From an uncultured Oscillospiraceae bacterium (lineage in GTDB: Bacteria > Bacillota > Clostridia > Oscillospirales > Ruminococcaceae): a DNA stretch of 54,421 nt. A program made the position numbers and the translations under genes. Of this stretch, positions 7,436 through 15,349 are shown in pieces (position 1 is the first letter of the stretch; every line of letters begins with the position of its first letter). The stretch is taken from assembly GCA_934446355.1 (NCBI GenBank), contig CAKSEC010000015.1, forward strand, positions 1-54,421, in the 5' to 3' direction. The notes beneath the pieces were generated by a model. The model saw only the letters and a program-made list of their open reading frames with translations, did no database searches and was not told the DNA's origin.

Positions 7436-8227
7436 ATGGACAGCATTATTTCCGAGGACATCAGATTTCACCTGAAAACAAAAAAGGGGGATATCGGCAG
7501 ATATGTGATACTCCCCGGCGACCCCGGCAGAGTGCCGAAGATTGCCGCAAAGCTCGATAATGCAAGGCTCATCGCCAGCAACCGAGAATACACCACCTAC
7601 ACCGGATATCTTGATGGTGTGATGGTCAGCGTGTGCTCCACCGGAATAGGCGGCCCGTCTGCCGCCATTGCCGTTGAGGAACTTATTCAGTGCGGCGCAG
7701 ACACCTTTATTCGGGTCGGAACTAGCGGCGGTATCGACCTTAAGGTATCCGGCGGCGACCTGCTCGTTGCAAGTGCGGCAGTGCGCAGCGAGGGCACGAG
7801 CCACGAATATATCCCGGACGAATATCCCGCAGTCGCTGATTTCGAGGTAGTCAGCGCACTGAAAGCCGCAGGCGACGAGCTTTCCACCGACGAGGACGGA
7901 AATCGCTGCCATGTGGGCGTGGTGCATTCAAAGGATAATTTCTACGGCGAGATAGACCCGCACGACACCGCAGTACCCGCAAAGCTGTGCAATGCCTGGG
8001 AAAGCTACGTTAAGTGCGGCTGCCTGACCTCCGAAATGGAAGCGGCTGCGATATTCTCAGTAGCCATTCTGCGCAGGGCAAGAGCGGGCGCAGTCCTCAC
8101 CGCACTGTGGAACGTCGAGCGCACGAACGCCGGACTTCCCGACAAACGCTGCGACAGCAGCGAGCGTGCTATACAGTGCGCAGTGAATGCGATACGCAGG
8201 CTCATTGCTTCTGACAAGAGGGCGTGA
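7436..8227 (+). CDS. udp: uridine phosphorylase
   Basis: The 263-residue protein belongs to the trimeric nucleoside phosphorylase family (NP-I). It carries the phosphate-binding LPGDPGR (residues 23-29), STGIGGPSAA near 65, RVGTSGGI near 93, and the MEAAAIF substrate-binding block near 200. These match uridine phosphorylase (uridine + phosphate to uracil + ribose-1-phosphate). A close purine relative cannot be fully excluded. GAAAGGAGCAGCT precedes the ATG. The HAD phosphatase gene that follows is practically contiguous. Confidence 0.88.
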   Translation: MDSIISEDIRFHLKTKKGDIGRYVILPGDPGRVPKIAAKLDNARLIASNREYTTYTGYLDGVMVSVCSTGIGGPSAAIAVEELIQCGADTFIRVGTSGGIDLKVSGGDLLVASAAVRSEGTSHEYIPDEYPAVADFEVVSALKAAGDELSTDEDGNRCHVGVVHSKDNFYGEIDPHDTAVPAKLCNAWESYVKCGCLTSEMEAAAIFSVAILRRARAGAVLTALWNVERTNAGLPDKRCDSSERAIQCAVNAIRRLIASDKRA

Positions 8228-8229
8228 AA

Positions 8230-8871
8230 ATGTTCACGACTGCACTGATAGACCTTGACGGCACGATAACCGAGCCGTACATAGGTATCACGAACGGCGT
8301 GATGTACGCCTATGAGAAGCTTGGAATGGCTGTTCCGGAGCGTTCCACGCTGAGAAGCTTTATCGGCCCGCCGCTTTTTGACGAGTTCACACGCAGGGGC
8401 TTCCCTGAGGAAAAGGCGAATCAGGCTGTGCGGCTGTATCGGGAGTATTACGGGGAAAAGGGGCTGTTCGAGAATCAGCTTATCCCCGGTGCGGAAAGCT
8501 TCCTTGCCCGCCTCAAGCAGGCAGGGATATGCGTATGCCTTGCCACGTCAAAGCCTGAGCAGTTCAGCGTGAGGATACTGGAGCGTTTCGGGATAGCGAA
8601 CTATTTCGACTTCATCGGCGCAGCCTCGATGGACGGCAGCCGCAGCAGCAAGCTGTCCGTGATACGCCACGTACTGGACAGCACCGGCGCAAAGCCCGAA
8701 AGCTGCGTGATGGTCGGCGACAGAATGCACGACATAATCGGCGCACATCAGGCGGGAATGAAGTGCATTGCGGTGCTTGTGGGCTATGGCAGCCGTGAGG
8801 AATTTGCGGAATACCACGCCGACTATGTTGCAGAGGATCTGGACGAAGCGGCGAGAATCATAATAGAATAG
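8230..8871 (+). CDS. HAD-superfamily phosphatase (Gph-like)
   Basis: This HAD hydrolase has motif I DLDGT (nucleophile and acid/base Asp), a helical cap of about 65 residues, motif II in ATSKPE, a lysine in RSSKL and motif III GDRMHDIIGA. The cap and motif spacing resemble phosphoglycolate phosphatase/nucleotidase-like enzymes; the substrate is open. Being directly behind udp, a role with nucleotide or pentose phosphates is plausible but inferred. I chose ATG 8230 because AGAGGG lies 7 bases upstream; GTG 8224, overlapping the udp stop codon, is the alternative. Confidence 0.82.
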   Translation: MFTTALIDLDGTITEPYIGITNGVMYAYEKLGMAVPERSTLRSFIGPPLFDEFTRRGFPEEKANQAVRLYREYYGEKGLFENQLIPGAESFLARLKQAGICVCLATSKPEQFSVRILERFGIANYFDFIGAASMDGSRSSKLSVIRHVLDSTGAKPESCVMVGDRMHDIIGAHQAGMKCIAVLVGYGSREEFAEYHADYVAEDLDEAARIIIE

Positions 8872-8875
8872 CAAA

Positions 8876-8915
8876 ACCCCGCATGGACGTTTGCTCCGTG
8901 CGGGGGCTTTTATGT
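8876..8915. terminator. bidirectional intrinsic terminator
   Basis: CCCCGCA... pairs with TGCGGGG, with A-rich sequence on the left and CTTTTAT on the right. It sits between the converging HAD and ATC-hydrolase-like genes. Confidence 0.75.
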
Positions 8916-8920
8916 ATTTA

Positions 8921-9553
8921 TTACTTCTTGCGCTTATATCCGCAGTCGCAGTAAGGACCGCCGGAAGCCAGCGTGTATTCACGGACGAAATCAGAGGTTT
9001 CTCCGGCTTCCGCCATCGTGTAGTCAAGGCGGCACATAGCGGGGGTGAGGTCGTACAGCCCTAATTCTTTTGTAAGCTTGCAGATACCGCAGCGGGTAAA
9101 GCGTGCTTCATAGCCGCTGCCGTCCGAGTAGGGGAGAAACTCCATGTTCCACGAATAGGGGTTGCGGTCGGCGGCTTTAAGGGCGGCGGTGCGCTGCATA
9201 CCCTCAATGTCCTTGGGGGTGAATTTGTTCTTTCCGCTCTTGCGGCAGAACCAGCGCGTCGCAGGCGTCATCATTGAGTTAGCGTAATACTTTGTGAGCT
9301 GCTCCACGTCAGGCCGTTTCGGCATATGCAGCAAAAATGCGCACAGCAATGCGCAATTGACAAGGTTCGTCCTGAAGCGGTCGGCTTTCTCAAATTCGGG
9401 CACCCTGCCGATTATCTTCCGGTATTCTGTCTTTGCGGCTGACGTCACCGACTTTGCCGTATCCTTGTCGAAACCGAGCGTTTCGGTAAGCTGCTTTCTG
9501 AAAGAGCCTGAAAACAGCGTCCACATTCCCATGGGCATTCCAGCGTATTTCAT
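8921..9553 (-). CDS. L-2-amino-thiazoline-4-carboxylic acid hydrolase family protein
   Basis: The 210-residue protein matches the ATC hydrolase-like family in its C-terminal half: a RCGICKLTKELG block, a MCRLDY motif and a terminal GGPYCDCGYK segment with conserved cysteines. In Pseudomonas the family enzyme opens the ring of the thiazoline acid during cysteine formation, but most clostridial homologues have no tested activity. The ribosome site GCGAGG lies upstream of the ATG. It is adjacent to metY on the same strand, a suggestive sulfur-metabolism link that is not proven. Confidence 0.75.
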   Translation of the reverse strand: MKYAGMPMGMWTLFSGSFRKQLTETLGFDKDTAKSVTSAAKTEYRKIIGRVPEFEKADRFRTNLVNCALLCAFLLHMPKRPDVEQLTKYYANSMMTPATRWFCRKSGKNKFTPKDIEGMQRTAALKAADRNPYSWNMEFLPYSDGSGYEARFTRCGICKLTKELGLYDLTPAMCRLDYTMAEAGETSDFVREYTLASGGPYCDCGYKRKK

Positions 9554-9670
9554 TTAGTATACCTCGCTTTTCTTGATTTTATGTAGAGTTACCCTTGACT
9601 AACCTATGCTTATGGCATTCTTCCTGATGTGATTATAGCACAGAACAGCGTGATTTGCAATAGGGTTACG

Positions 9671-9707
9671 AAAAAAATCAGGGGACTGCAATAAAACAGC
9701 CCCCTGA
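9671..9707 (-). terminator. terminator of metY
   Basis: Read on the minus strand, TCAGGGG and CCCCTGA form a stem with a loop of about 16 bases, followed by seven T. It lies 15 bases beyond the metY stop codon. Confidence 0.8.
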
Positions 9708-9721
9708 AAAACTATACCATA

Positions 9722-11005
9722 TCAAACCTTGTCGAGCGCCTGTGCAAGGTCGTCGATAAGGTCGTCTGCGTCCTCAAGACCGCAGGAATATCTGACGAGA
9801 TTCGGGAATACTCCGCAGGCGGTAAGTTCCTCGTCGTTCATCTGGCGGTGAGTTGCGCTTGCAGGGTGCAGGCAGCAGGTGCGTGCGTCAGCGACGTGAG
9901 TTTCGATAGCGCCCAGTCTGAGGTGCTTCATGAACTCCTCGGCTGCGCTTCTGCCGCCCTTCATGCCGAAGCTTACTACGCCGCAGGTGCCGTTCGGCAT
10001 ATACTTCTGAGCAAGTTCATGATACTTGTCGCCAGGCAGTCCGGGGTAATTCACATACTCGATTTTCTCGTGAGTGCTGAGGAACTTTGCAACAGCAAGT
10101 CCGTTCTCGCAGTGGCGCTTCATGCGCACGTGCAGGCTCTCCAGACCGAGATTCAGAATAAATGCGTTCATCGGCGCCTGAATAGAGCCGAGATCTCTCA
10201 TCATCTGTGCGGTAGCCTTGGTGATGAATGCGCCGCCCAGACCGAATTTCTCAGCATAGGTGATACCGTGGTAGCTTTCATCAGGAGTGCACAGACCTGG
10301 GAACTTCTCCGCATTAGCCAGCCAGTCGAACTTGCCGCTGTCAACGATACAGCCGCCGACAGCCGCGCCGTGACCGTCCATGTACTTCGTGGTGGAGTGC
10401 GTCACGATATCTGCGCCCCATTCAAACGGACGGCAGTTTATCGGGGTGGCGAACGTGTTGTCCACGATAAGCGGTACTCCGTGGCTGTGCGCCGCCTGTG
10501 CGAACTTCTCGATATCGAGCACGGTGAGCGCAGGGTTTGCGATAGTTTCGCCGAACACGGCCTTTGTGTTGGGCTTGAATGCGGCATTCAGCTCGTCGGG
10601 AGTGCAGTCGGGGCTTACGAATGTGAAATCAACGCCCATCTTTCTCATCGTTACGTTGAACAGATTGAAAGTACCGCCGTAGATCGAACTTGAAGCCACA
10701 ACATGGTCGCCGCAGCCTGCGATATTGAACACGGCGAAGAAATTCGCAGCCTGTCCGGAAGAAGTCAGCATAGCCGCCGAGCCGCCCTCAAGGTCTGCAA
10801 TTTTCGCAGCGACGGTGTCGTTGGTCGGGTTCTGCAGACGTGTGTAGAAGTAGCCGCTCGCTTCAAGGTCGAACAGCTTTCCCATGTCCTCGCTGGTGGA
10901 ATATTTGAACGTGGTGCTCTGGATTATCGGAACCTGTCTGGGTTCGCCGTTTCCGGGGGTATATCCTCCCTGAACGCATTTTGTGCCTGCTTTGTAATTA
11001 CTCAT
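9722..11005 (-). CDS. metY: O-acetylhomoserine sulfhydrylase / aminocarboxypropyltransferase
   Basis: The 427-residue PLP enzyme of the Cys/Met metabolism family should make homocysteine from O-acetylhomoserine and sulfide. Family motifs seen are QSTTFKY, Y-T-R-x-x-N-P-T, LTSSGQAANF, the IVDNTFATP block with the PLP-contacting Asp, HSTTKYMDGHG with the Schiff-base Lys, and a C-terminal LVRYSCGLED. The start at 11005 follows AGGAGG; an upstream in-frame start is rejected since it lies 5' of that site. A 180-nt leader separates it from a consensus promoter. Confidence 0.92.
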   Translation of the reverse strand: MSNYKAGTKCVQGGYTPGNGEPRQVPIIQSTTFKYSTSEDMGKLFDLEASGYFYTRLQNPTNDTVAAKIADLEGGSAAMLTSSGQAANFFAVFNIAGCGDHVVASSSIYGGTFNLFNVTMRKMGVDFTFVSPDCTPDELNAAFKPNTKAVFGETIANPALTVLDIEKFAQAAHSHGVPLIVDNTFATPINCRPFEWGADIVTHSTTKYMDGHGAAVGGCIVDSGKFDWLANAEKFPGLCTPDESYHGITYAEKFGLGGAFITKATAQMMRDLGSIQAPMNAFILNLGLESLHVRMKRHCENGLAVAKFLSTHEKIEYVNYPGLPGDKYHELAQKYMPNGTCGVVSFGMKGGRSAAEEFMKHLRLGAIETHVADARTCCLHPASATHRQMNDEELTACGVFPNLVRYSCGLEDADDLIDDLAQALDKV

Positions 11006-11184
11006 TTTTTCCTCCTGAATTACTGCCGGAAAACGCACCTAAAAATAAACGCACCCCTGAAAGCTCAAAAGTGCTGTATCATGCTGTTCTGACGGCAGAT
11101 GTGTACAGTTCTGGGGCAGGAATGCTCAGCGATCTTTCCGTTAATACTCAGCGTAAGCATTGCGCAGTCACCCACCTCTCAATA
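11006..11184 (-). promoter_or_regulatory. long metY leader, candidate cis-regulatory RNA
   Basis: About 180 nt lie between the expected metY transcription start and the ribosome site. The leader begins with GAGAGGTGGGTGACTG, reminiscent of the first segment of a SAM-I riboswitch, but the downstream GGCAACC-type block is missing. AATGCT and AGCATT can pair across about 30 nt. No clear terminator is visible. It is an unclassified leader, not a confident riboswitch. Confidence 0.35.
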
Positions 11185-11189
11185 CAACG

Positions 11190-11218
11190 ATTATACCACA
11201 CTTATCATATATTGTCAA
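11190..11218 (-). promoter_or_regulatory. metY: consensus promoter of metY
   Basis: On the minus strand, a perfect TTGACA (11213-11218) and a perfect TATAAT (11190-11195) are separated by 17 bases. Confidence 0.85.
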
Positions 11219-11229
11219 GCCGTGCCGTA

Positions 11230-11258
11230 TTGACAACGCCGAAGCTTTGTGATACAAT
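11230..11258 (+). promoter_or_regulatory. promoter of radical SAM gene
   Basis: TTGACA at 11230-11235, 17 bases, TACAAT at 11253-11258. Its -35 box lies only 11 bases from the -35 box of the divergent metY promoter. Confidence 0.8.
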
Positions 11259-11296
11259 GTTCATATAGTATATCAGAAATGAACGGAGGGCGCACC

Positions 11297-12157
11297 ATGC
11301 ACATGGTAAAGGCGAAGGGGATATTGTCGGCGGGCAACGGCATGAACGTTTATCGCGGCTGCACGCACGGCTGCATATATTGCGACGCCCGCAGCGCCTG
11401 CTATCACACCCCGCTGCCGTTTGAGGATATCGAGGTAAAGGAGAACGCCCCGCAGCTTCTTGAAGCGGCTCTGAAAGCCAAACGCCGCCGCTGCATGATA
11501 GGCACTGGCGCAATGTGCGACCCGTATCTGCACGCAGAAAAGGAACTGTGCATTACACGCCGCTGCCTTGAACTTATTTCAAGGTACGGATTCGGCGTGG
11601 CTATCCAGACGAAATCAGACCTTATCATGCGTGACATAGACCTCATCAGCGAGATAAACGGCAAGGCAAAGGCGGTGGTGCAGATGACGCTCACCACCGC
11701 CGATGAAAAGCTTTGCCGCATTGTCGAGCCGAACGTAAGCACCACCGCTCGCAGGTTCGAGGTACTATGCGAAATGCACGAACGTGGGATACCCACCGTG
11801 ATATGGCTGTCGCCGCTGCTGCCGTTTATCAACGATACTGCGGAAAACGTGCTTGCGATAATCGACTATGCAAGGCGGGCGGGGTGCTATGGTATAGTAT
11901 GTTTCGGCATGGGGCTTACGCTGCGTGAGGGAGACCGTGAGTACTACTACGCCGCACTGGACAGGCATTTTCCGGGGCTTAAGCAGCGGTATATCAGCCG
12001 TTACGGCGGCGCATACGAGCTGCCCTGTCCGGATTCGGCAATGCTTGAAAAGCTTTTCCGGCAGAAATGCACGGAATACGGTATCGAGCATGACACGGAC
12101 AGGATAATTGAATTCATGCGGCAGCTTCCCGAATGCGAACAGCTTACTTTATGCTGA
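11297..12157 (+). CDS. radical SAM protein, SPL-like family
   Basis: The 286-residue protein carries the iron-sulfur motif C22-T-H-G-C26-I-Y-C29 (CxxxCxxC), then GAMCDPY, a QTKSDLI strand and a TLTTADEKL..VEPN block. These are typical of the spore-photoproduct-lyase-like radical SAM family, shorter than SplB itself. Substrate unknown. The start at 11297 follows GGAGGG. It is monocistronic and converges with sigF, with only 13 bases between the two stop codons. Confidence 0.85.
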   Translation: MHMVKAKGILSAGNGMNVYRGCTHGCIYCDARSACYHTPLPFEDIEVKENAPQLLEAALKAKRRRCMIGTGAMCDPYLHAEKELCITRRCLELISRYGFGVAIQTKSDLIMRDIDLISEINGKAKAVVQMTLTTADEKLCRIVEPNVSTTARRFEVLCEMHERGIPTVIWLSPLLPFINDTAENVLAIIDYARRAGCYGIVCFGMGLTLREGDREYYYAALDRHFPGLKQRYISRYGGAYELPCPDSAMLEKLFRQKCTEYGIEHDTDRIIEFMRQLPECEQLTLC

Positions 12158-12170
12158 GCGTTTCTTTGCG

Positions 12171-12812
12171 CTAAACCAGCTGCTCCCTCAGCGACTGCAG
12201 GATCCTGCGCTCACGGCGGCTGACCATTACCTGCGTCATTCCGAGCAGCTGCGCTGTTTCGCACTGGGTCTTTCCCCTGAAATACCGCTGAATGATTATG
12301 TCCCTGTCCTCGCCGGAAAGTTCAGACAGGCACTGCCGCAGCGCAAGCCGGTCGATAAGCTGTTCCTCTCCTGAGGACTGCGGCACGGAAAGTTCCTCGC
12401 CGTCCTCGCCGCCGGTATTCAGCGACACGGGCGGCACAGCTGCGCATAGCGCTTCCGCTGCGTCCTCGACGCTCACGCCGAGCGCCTGAGCAATGTCGGA
12501 TATTCTCGGCTCGCCGTCCGCCGAAAGCCGGTCGCGCTCATGCGCCGCCTTTACGGAGAGTTCTTTCAGACCACGGCTTATTTTCACGCTGCCGCCGTCC
12601 CTGAACAGCCTGCGTATCTCGCCGAGTATCACGGGTACGGCATAGGTCGAAAAGCACAGCCCACGCTCCGGCTCGAATCTGTCGCACGCCTTAACAAGCC
12701 CCACGCAGCCGGCGGAATACAGTTCCTCGTAATCTATCCCCCTGCCCCTGAAACGGTTCGCCAGTTTATGCACCAAGGGGAGATTGCTTTCGATAAACTC
12801 GCTGCGCTCCAT
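12171..12812 (-). CDS. sigF: RNA polymerase sigma factor SigF (forespore)
   Basis: The 213-residue sigma-70 family protein has region 2 (YEELYSAGCVGLVKA, then FSTYAVPVILGEIRR), a short region 3, and region 4 with the DNA-binding helix (QCETAQLLGMTQVMVSRRE). Size and position after spoIIAA and spoIIAB identify it as the first forespore-specific sigma factor, held inactive by SpoIIAB until asymmetric division. Its ATG overlaps the spoIIAB stop codon by one base, so the two are coupled. Confidence 0.93.
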   Translation of the reverse strand: MERSEFIESNLPLVHKLANRFRGRGIDYEELYSAGCVGLVKACDRFEPERGLCFSTYAVPVILGEIRRLFRDGGSVKISRGLKELSVKAAHERDRLSADGEPRISDIAQALGVSVEDAAEALCAAVPPVSLNTGGEDGEELSVPQSSGEEQLIDRLALRQCLSELSGEDRDIIIQRYFRGKTQCETAQLLGMTQVMVSRRERRILQSLREQLV

Positions 12813-13300
12813 CAGGTCACCAGCTTTTCCGGCTGCTCGTTCGGCTGTGAGGGGAGTGCGTGAGTACGGCAGCTGAGCCGCTTTTCCATCACGACTGAGG
12901 TGCCTCGTCCGGGTGCGCTTTTCACGGTCACTTTGTCCATGAAGCTTTCCATCACCGAGAAGCCCAGACCGGAGCGTTCCTCCTCAGGAGCGGTGGTGAA
13001 CAGCGGCGTCATGGCCTGTTCGATGTCCGCAATGCCTGCGCCCTTGTCCTTTACACATATGTAGAATATCCCGCCTGAAAGCTGCCGCAGCGTTAGTTCG
13101 ACAGTGCCCGTGCAGCCACGGTAGCCGTGCACTATGGCGTTAGTCACGGCTTCTGACACGGCGGTCTTTATTTCGCTTATTTCCTTTACGGTAGGGTCGC
13201 ACTGCGCCGCAAATGCCGCAGCGGCGGTCCTTGCGTACGCTTCGTTCACCGATAATGACGGAAAGCATATCCGGCATTCGTTAAGCACTTCCTTTTTCAT
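12812..13300 (-). CDS. spoIIAB: anti-sigma F factor / serine kinase SpoIIAB
   Basis: The 162-residue GHKL-fold ATPase contains the N-box EAVTNAIVHGY, G1-box DKGAGI and G2-box ERSGLGFSVMESFMD. It binds SigF and, as a kinase, phosphorylates SpoIIAA. The start at 13300 has GGAGG upstream. It overlaps the end of spoIIAA by 20 bases. The tail beyond the kinase core (LSCRTHALPSQPNEQ...) is longer than usual and probably unstructured. Confidence 0.93.
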   Translation of the reverse strand: MKKEVLNECRICFPSLSVNEAYARTAAAAFAAQCDPTVKEISEIKTAVSEAVTNAIVHGYRGCTGTVELTLRQLSGGIFYICVKDKGAGIADIEQAMTPLFTTAPEEERSGLGFSVMESFMDKVTVKSAPGRGTSVVMEKRLSCRTHALPSQPNEQPEKLVT

Positions 13301-13607
13301 TTCTTTCAACCTCCACAAGCAGACCTGACAGTCCCGACAGCCTGATGACTGCCGCTATCTCAGGTCTGGCATTTTTTATTATGATATCCCCGCCGTTTGC
13401 GTGTACCGCACGAAGCCTGCCGAGAATAAGCCCTATCCCGCTGCTGTCCATGAAGCCGACGTGCTCCATGTCGATTATCAGCAGCTCAGGCTGTGAGCGG
13501 GCTATCACCTCGTCGAGTTCCTGCCGCATTTCACGGGCGGCGTGATGGTCGATATCGCCGTATAGTGCAGCCGTTATGCGCCCGCCGTCGTTGTATAGCT
13601 TTACCAA
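13281..13607 (-). CDS. spoIIAA: anti-anti-sigma F factor SpoIIAA
   Basis: The 108-residue STAS-domain protein has the phospho-acceptor motif FMDSSGIG (residues 52-59) matching the site phosphorylated by SpoIIAB. No ATG is available. The frame stays open into the structured repeat, but the family N-terminus and a GGGGG ribosome site 7 bases upstream point to TTG at 13605-13607. The repeat copy begins only 23 bases upstream, so it lies in the operon leader, between this gene and any sporulation promoter. Confidence 0.9.
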   Translation of the reverse strand: MVKLYNDGGRITAALYGDIDHHAAREMRQELDEVIARSQPELLIIDMEHVGFMDSSGIGLILGRLRAVHANGGDIIIKNARPEIAAVIRLSGLSGLLVEVERNEKGSA

Positions 13608-13630
13608 ATCCGATTCCCCCTTTAACACCA

Positions 13631-13759
13631 CAGACTGTCGATAAACCCTCATCTTCGTCGTCACAAGCCTAACGACAGGCACAAAGCCTAGTCGTTAGGC
13701 TTGTTCCTAGAATCTGAGGGCTTCTCGCCACTCTGTTAGTAGACTTTTTCAACATATTG
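13631..13759 (+). repeat. structured variable-stem repeat, copy 2
   Basis: The 105-bp core (13631-13735) has the invariant blocks and its own 14-bp stem (13663-13676, ACAAGCCTAACGAC, with 13691-13704) as a perfect complement around AGGCACAAAGCCTA. The outer stem has decayed at the right end (CACTCTG instead of CAGTCTG). The tail reads AGACTTTTTCAACATATTG. It separates spoIIAA from its upstream region. Confidence 0.9.
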
Positions 13760-14043
13760 AGGTATAATTTATTCTACCATATTATCTCTGAGAAAAAGGT
13801 CGTTATTCCGCTGTGCTTTATTGAAATTACGCCGTAATACGCACGAAATATGTATATTTAAGGCGGATCTGTGATAATATAGTCTTGTTAAGATCTACGT
13901 GCCGCCAAATTGTATTATTGCACAATTGAGATGTGGTGTTTATGTGCACTTCTCACAAAAAGCAACAAAAACGCTTGATTTGTATACTGAGGTATAGTAC
14001 AATATAAAGGTAGGCGTATGGCTGTTTTGAACAAGGTGATAAT
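13760..14043. other. intergenic region between spoIIA operon and HD gene
   Basis: No coding frame is credible here. It holds a perfect 6+6 palindrome ATTACG-C-CGTAAT near 13826, a motif shared with 37229-37250 (see findings), and the HD-gene promoter at 13975-14003. The sigma-H promoter expected for spoIIA should be here on the minus strand; I could not place it with confidence. Confidence 0.5.
13975..14003 (+). promoter_or_regulatory. promoter of the HD-domain gene
   Basis: TTGATT at 13975-13980, 17 bases, TACAAT at 13998-14003, about 40 bases before the TTG start codon. Confidence 0.6.
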
Positions 14044-14595
14044 TTGTATAAAGCATTATTTTCCCACAAAGAAATATCAGATGTTCCGGAGTATTACAGC
14101 TTCGTGAGCGACCTGCTGCGTGACAGCGCAGTCCAGAAGCTGTCTGAGTTCCCGCACCACAAGGGCACTACCCGGCTGCAGCACAGCCTGAATGTGTCGT
14201 ATTACAACTATCTTTTCTGCCGCAGGCTGCACCTTGATAAATGCTCCGCCGCAAGAGCCGGACTGCTCCACGACCTGTTCCTGTACGACAGGCACGACGG
14301 CGAGCCTGCCGAGGACGAGGGCGGGCACTGCAGGCTGCACCCCAAGGTCGCATTCTATAACGCCGCAGAGAGATTCCCGCTGAACGACTGCGAAAGCGAC
14401 ATGATACTGAAGCATATGTGGCCCATGACCCCTCAGCTTCCCAAGTACCGTGAAACATGGGTGATTCAGCTTGTGGATAAGCTTTGCGCAATGGGCGAGG
14501 TATGCGCCCACGCAGCACGGTTCAGCCGCAGGAAGCTAAGGCTTGCGGGAGCGTTTTCGCTGATGGTGCTGGTGAAGCTTACGATTCATTTCTGA
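14044..14595 (+). CDS. HD-superfamily phosphohydrolase-like protein
   Basis: The 183-residue protein has an HD signature: the first His in LQHSLNVSYY, LLHDLFLYD with the His-Asp pair, H in ILKHMWPM and an Asp in VIQLVDKL. This fits a single metal-dependent HD domain of the uncharacterised clostridial type. Substrate unknown. It starts with TTG (14044) behind AAGGTGA, and no ATG exists early in the frame. It is divergent from the spoIIA operon and monocistronic, with a hairpin directly after it. Confidence 0.78.
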   Translation: MYKALFSHKEISDVPEYYSFVSDLLRDSAVQKLSEFPHHKGTTRLQHSLNVSYYNYLFCRRLHLDKCSAARAGLLHDLFLYDRHDGEPAEDEGGHCRLHPKVAFYNAAERFPLNDCESDMILKHMWPMTPQLPKYRETWVIQLVDKLCAMGEVCAHAARFSRRKLRLAGAFSLMVLVKLTIHF

Positions 14596-14604
14596 CATAA
14601 TAAA

Positions 14605-14632
14605 AGAGGCTGTGCATTTTTACACAGCCTCT
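14605..14632 (+). terminator. hairpin after HD gene, abutting repeat copy 3
   Basis: AGAGGCTGTG and CACAGCCTCT-type arms close a T-rich loop. The expected T-run is absent because repeat copy 3 begins at the very next base. On the minus strand the left flank supplies CTTTTATTA, so it could terminate minus-strand transcripts. Confidence 0.65.
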
Positions 14633-14761
14633 CAGACTGTCGATAAACCCTCATCTTCGTCGTCAAAAGCCCTACGGCAGGCACAAAGCCTAGCCGTAGG
14701 GCTTTTTCCTAGAATCTGAGGGCTTCTCGACAGTCTGGATATAAAATTTGTTATTCGGTTC
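14633..14761 (+). repeat. structured variable-stem repeat, copy 3
   Basis: Core 14633-14737. The outer 11-bp stem is perfect. The private 14-bp stem (AAAAGCCCTACGGC, 14665-14678) pairs fully with 14693-14706 around the invariant loop. The 24-nt tail is diverged and reaches the stop codon of the convergent DUF5662 gene. The left end touches the HD-gene hairpin. Confidence 0.88.
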
Positions 14762-15305
14762 AATATTCGTTGCCTGATTTAAGCAATTCCCTGATATAGG
14801 CGAACACCTTATCCTCGCCCTCGTCCGCAAGCATTCTCAGCAGCCTTTCGAGCATTTTCGAGGTGTCCGGGTGGATAGACCGGCGAGCCTTGCCGCGCAT
14901 AAAATAATCCAGCGCGTCGCTGTCGCAGTACTTATCCCCTCGGTAGATCTTGCTTGCCGCAACACGGTCGCAGAACATTTCTACGACGTATCTCAGCGGC
15001 ATTTTTACCGATTTGTAGACTTTTTCCACCGGGTCGATATCCACCCAGTATTCAAAGTGGTGGCGATTCCTGCCCTTATGGTGCATCCATGCCAGAGAAT
15101 ATCCCTTGTCCTCACGCTCGGCTTCATTCGGGCTGCGTGTGCCCTGATAGTATTTCACGCCAGCCCAGAACTCGGTCGGCGAATATTTTGACAGGTCGTG
15201 GCGCAGTCCCTGCCACAGAATTCCGGCACGTGCGCAGTGCGCTATCACTCGGTGACGGTGGCGGGTTATTGTTCGGAGATGTCCGAAAAAAGAGCTTATC
15301 GGCAT
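14760..15305 (-). CDS. DUF5662 family protein
   Basis: The 181-residue protein is rich in His and aromatic residues. It has the family's H-D-L-S-K-Y-S-P-x-E-F block near residue 37 and W-M-H-H-K-G-R-N-R-H-H-F-E-Y-W near 75, which look like a metal-binding set. No function is known. GGGAGG precedes the ATG at 15305; an upstream in-frame start lies before that site. Its 3' end meets repeat copy 3. Confidence 0.8.
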   Translation of the reverse strand: MPISSFFGHLRTITRHRHRVIAHCARAGILWQGLRHDLSKYSPTEFWAGVKYYQGTRSPNEAEREDKGYSLAWMHHKGRNRHHFEYWVDIDPVEKVYKSVKMPLRYVVEMFCDRVAASKIYRGDKYCDSDALDYFMRGKARRSIHPDTSKMLERLLRMLADEGEDKVFAYIRELLKSGNEY

Positions 15306-15349
15306 TGCTGTTCCTCCCAACTCTGCGCCGCTGCCGTGTCATGCGCAGG

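Noticed and set aside
11006..11184. SAM-I riboswitch upstream of metY
   Set aside because: Only the first block is reminiscent; the GAAGCC and GGCAACC-type core needed for SAM binding is absent, so I list it only as an unclassified leader.
14018..14046. ATG at 14018 as start of the HD-domain gene
   Set aside because: It is in a different frame from the HD protein; TTG 14044 is the only suitably placed in-frame start.
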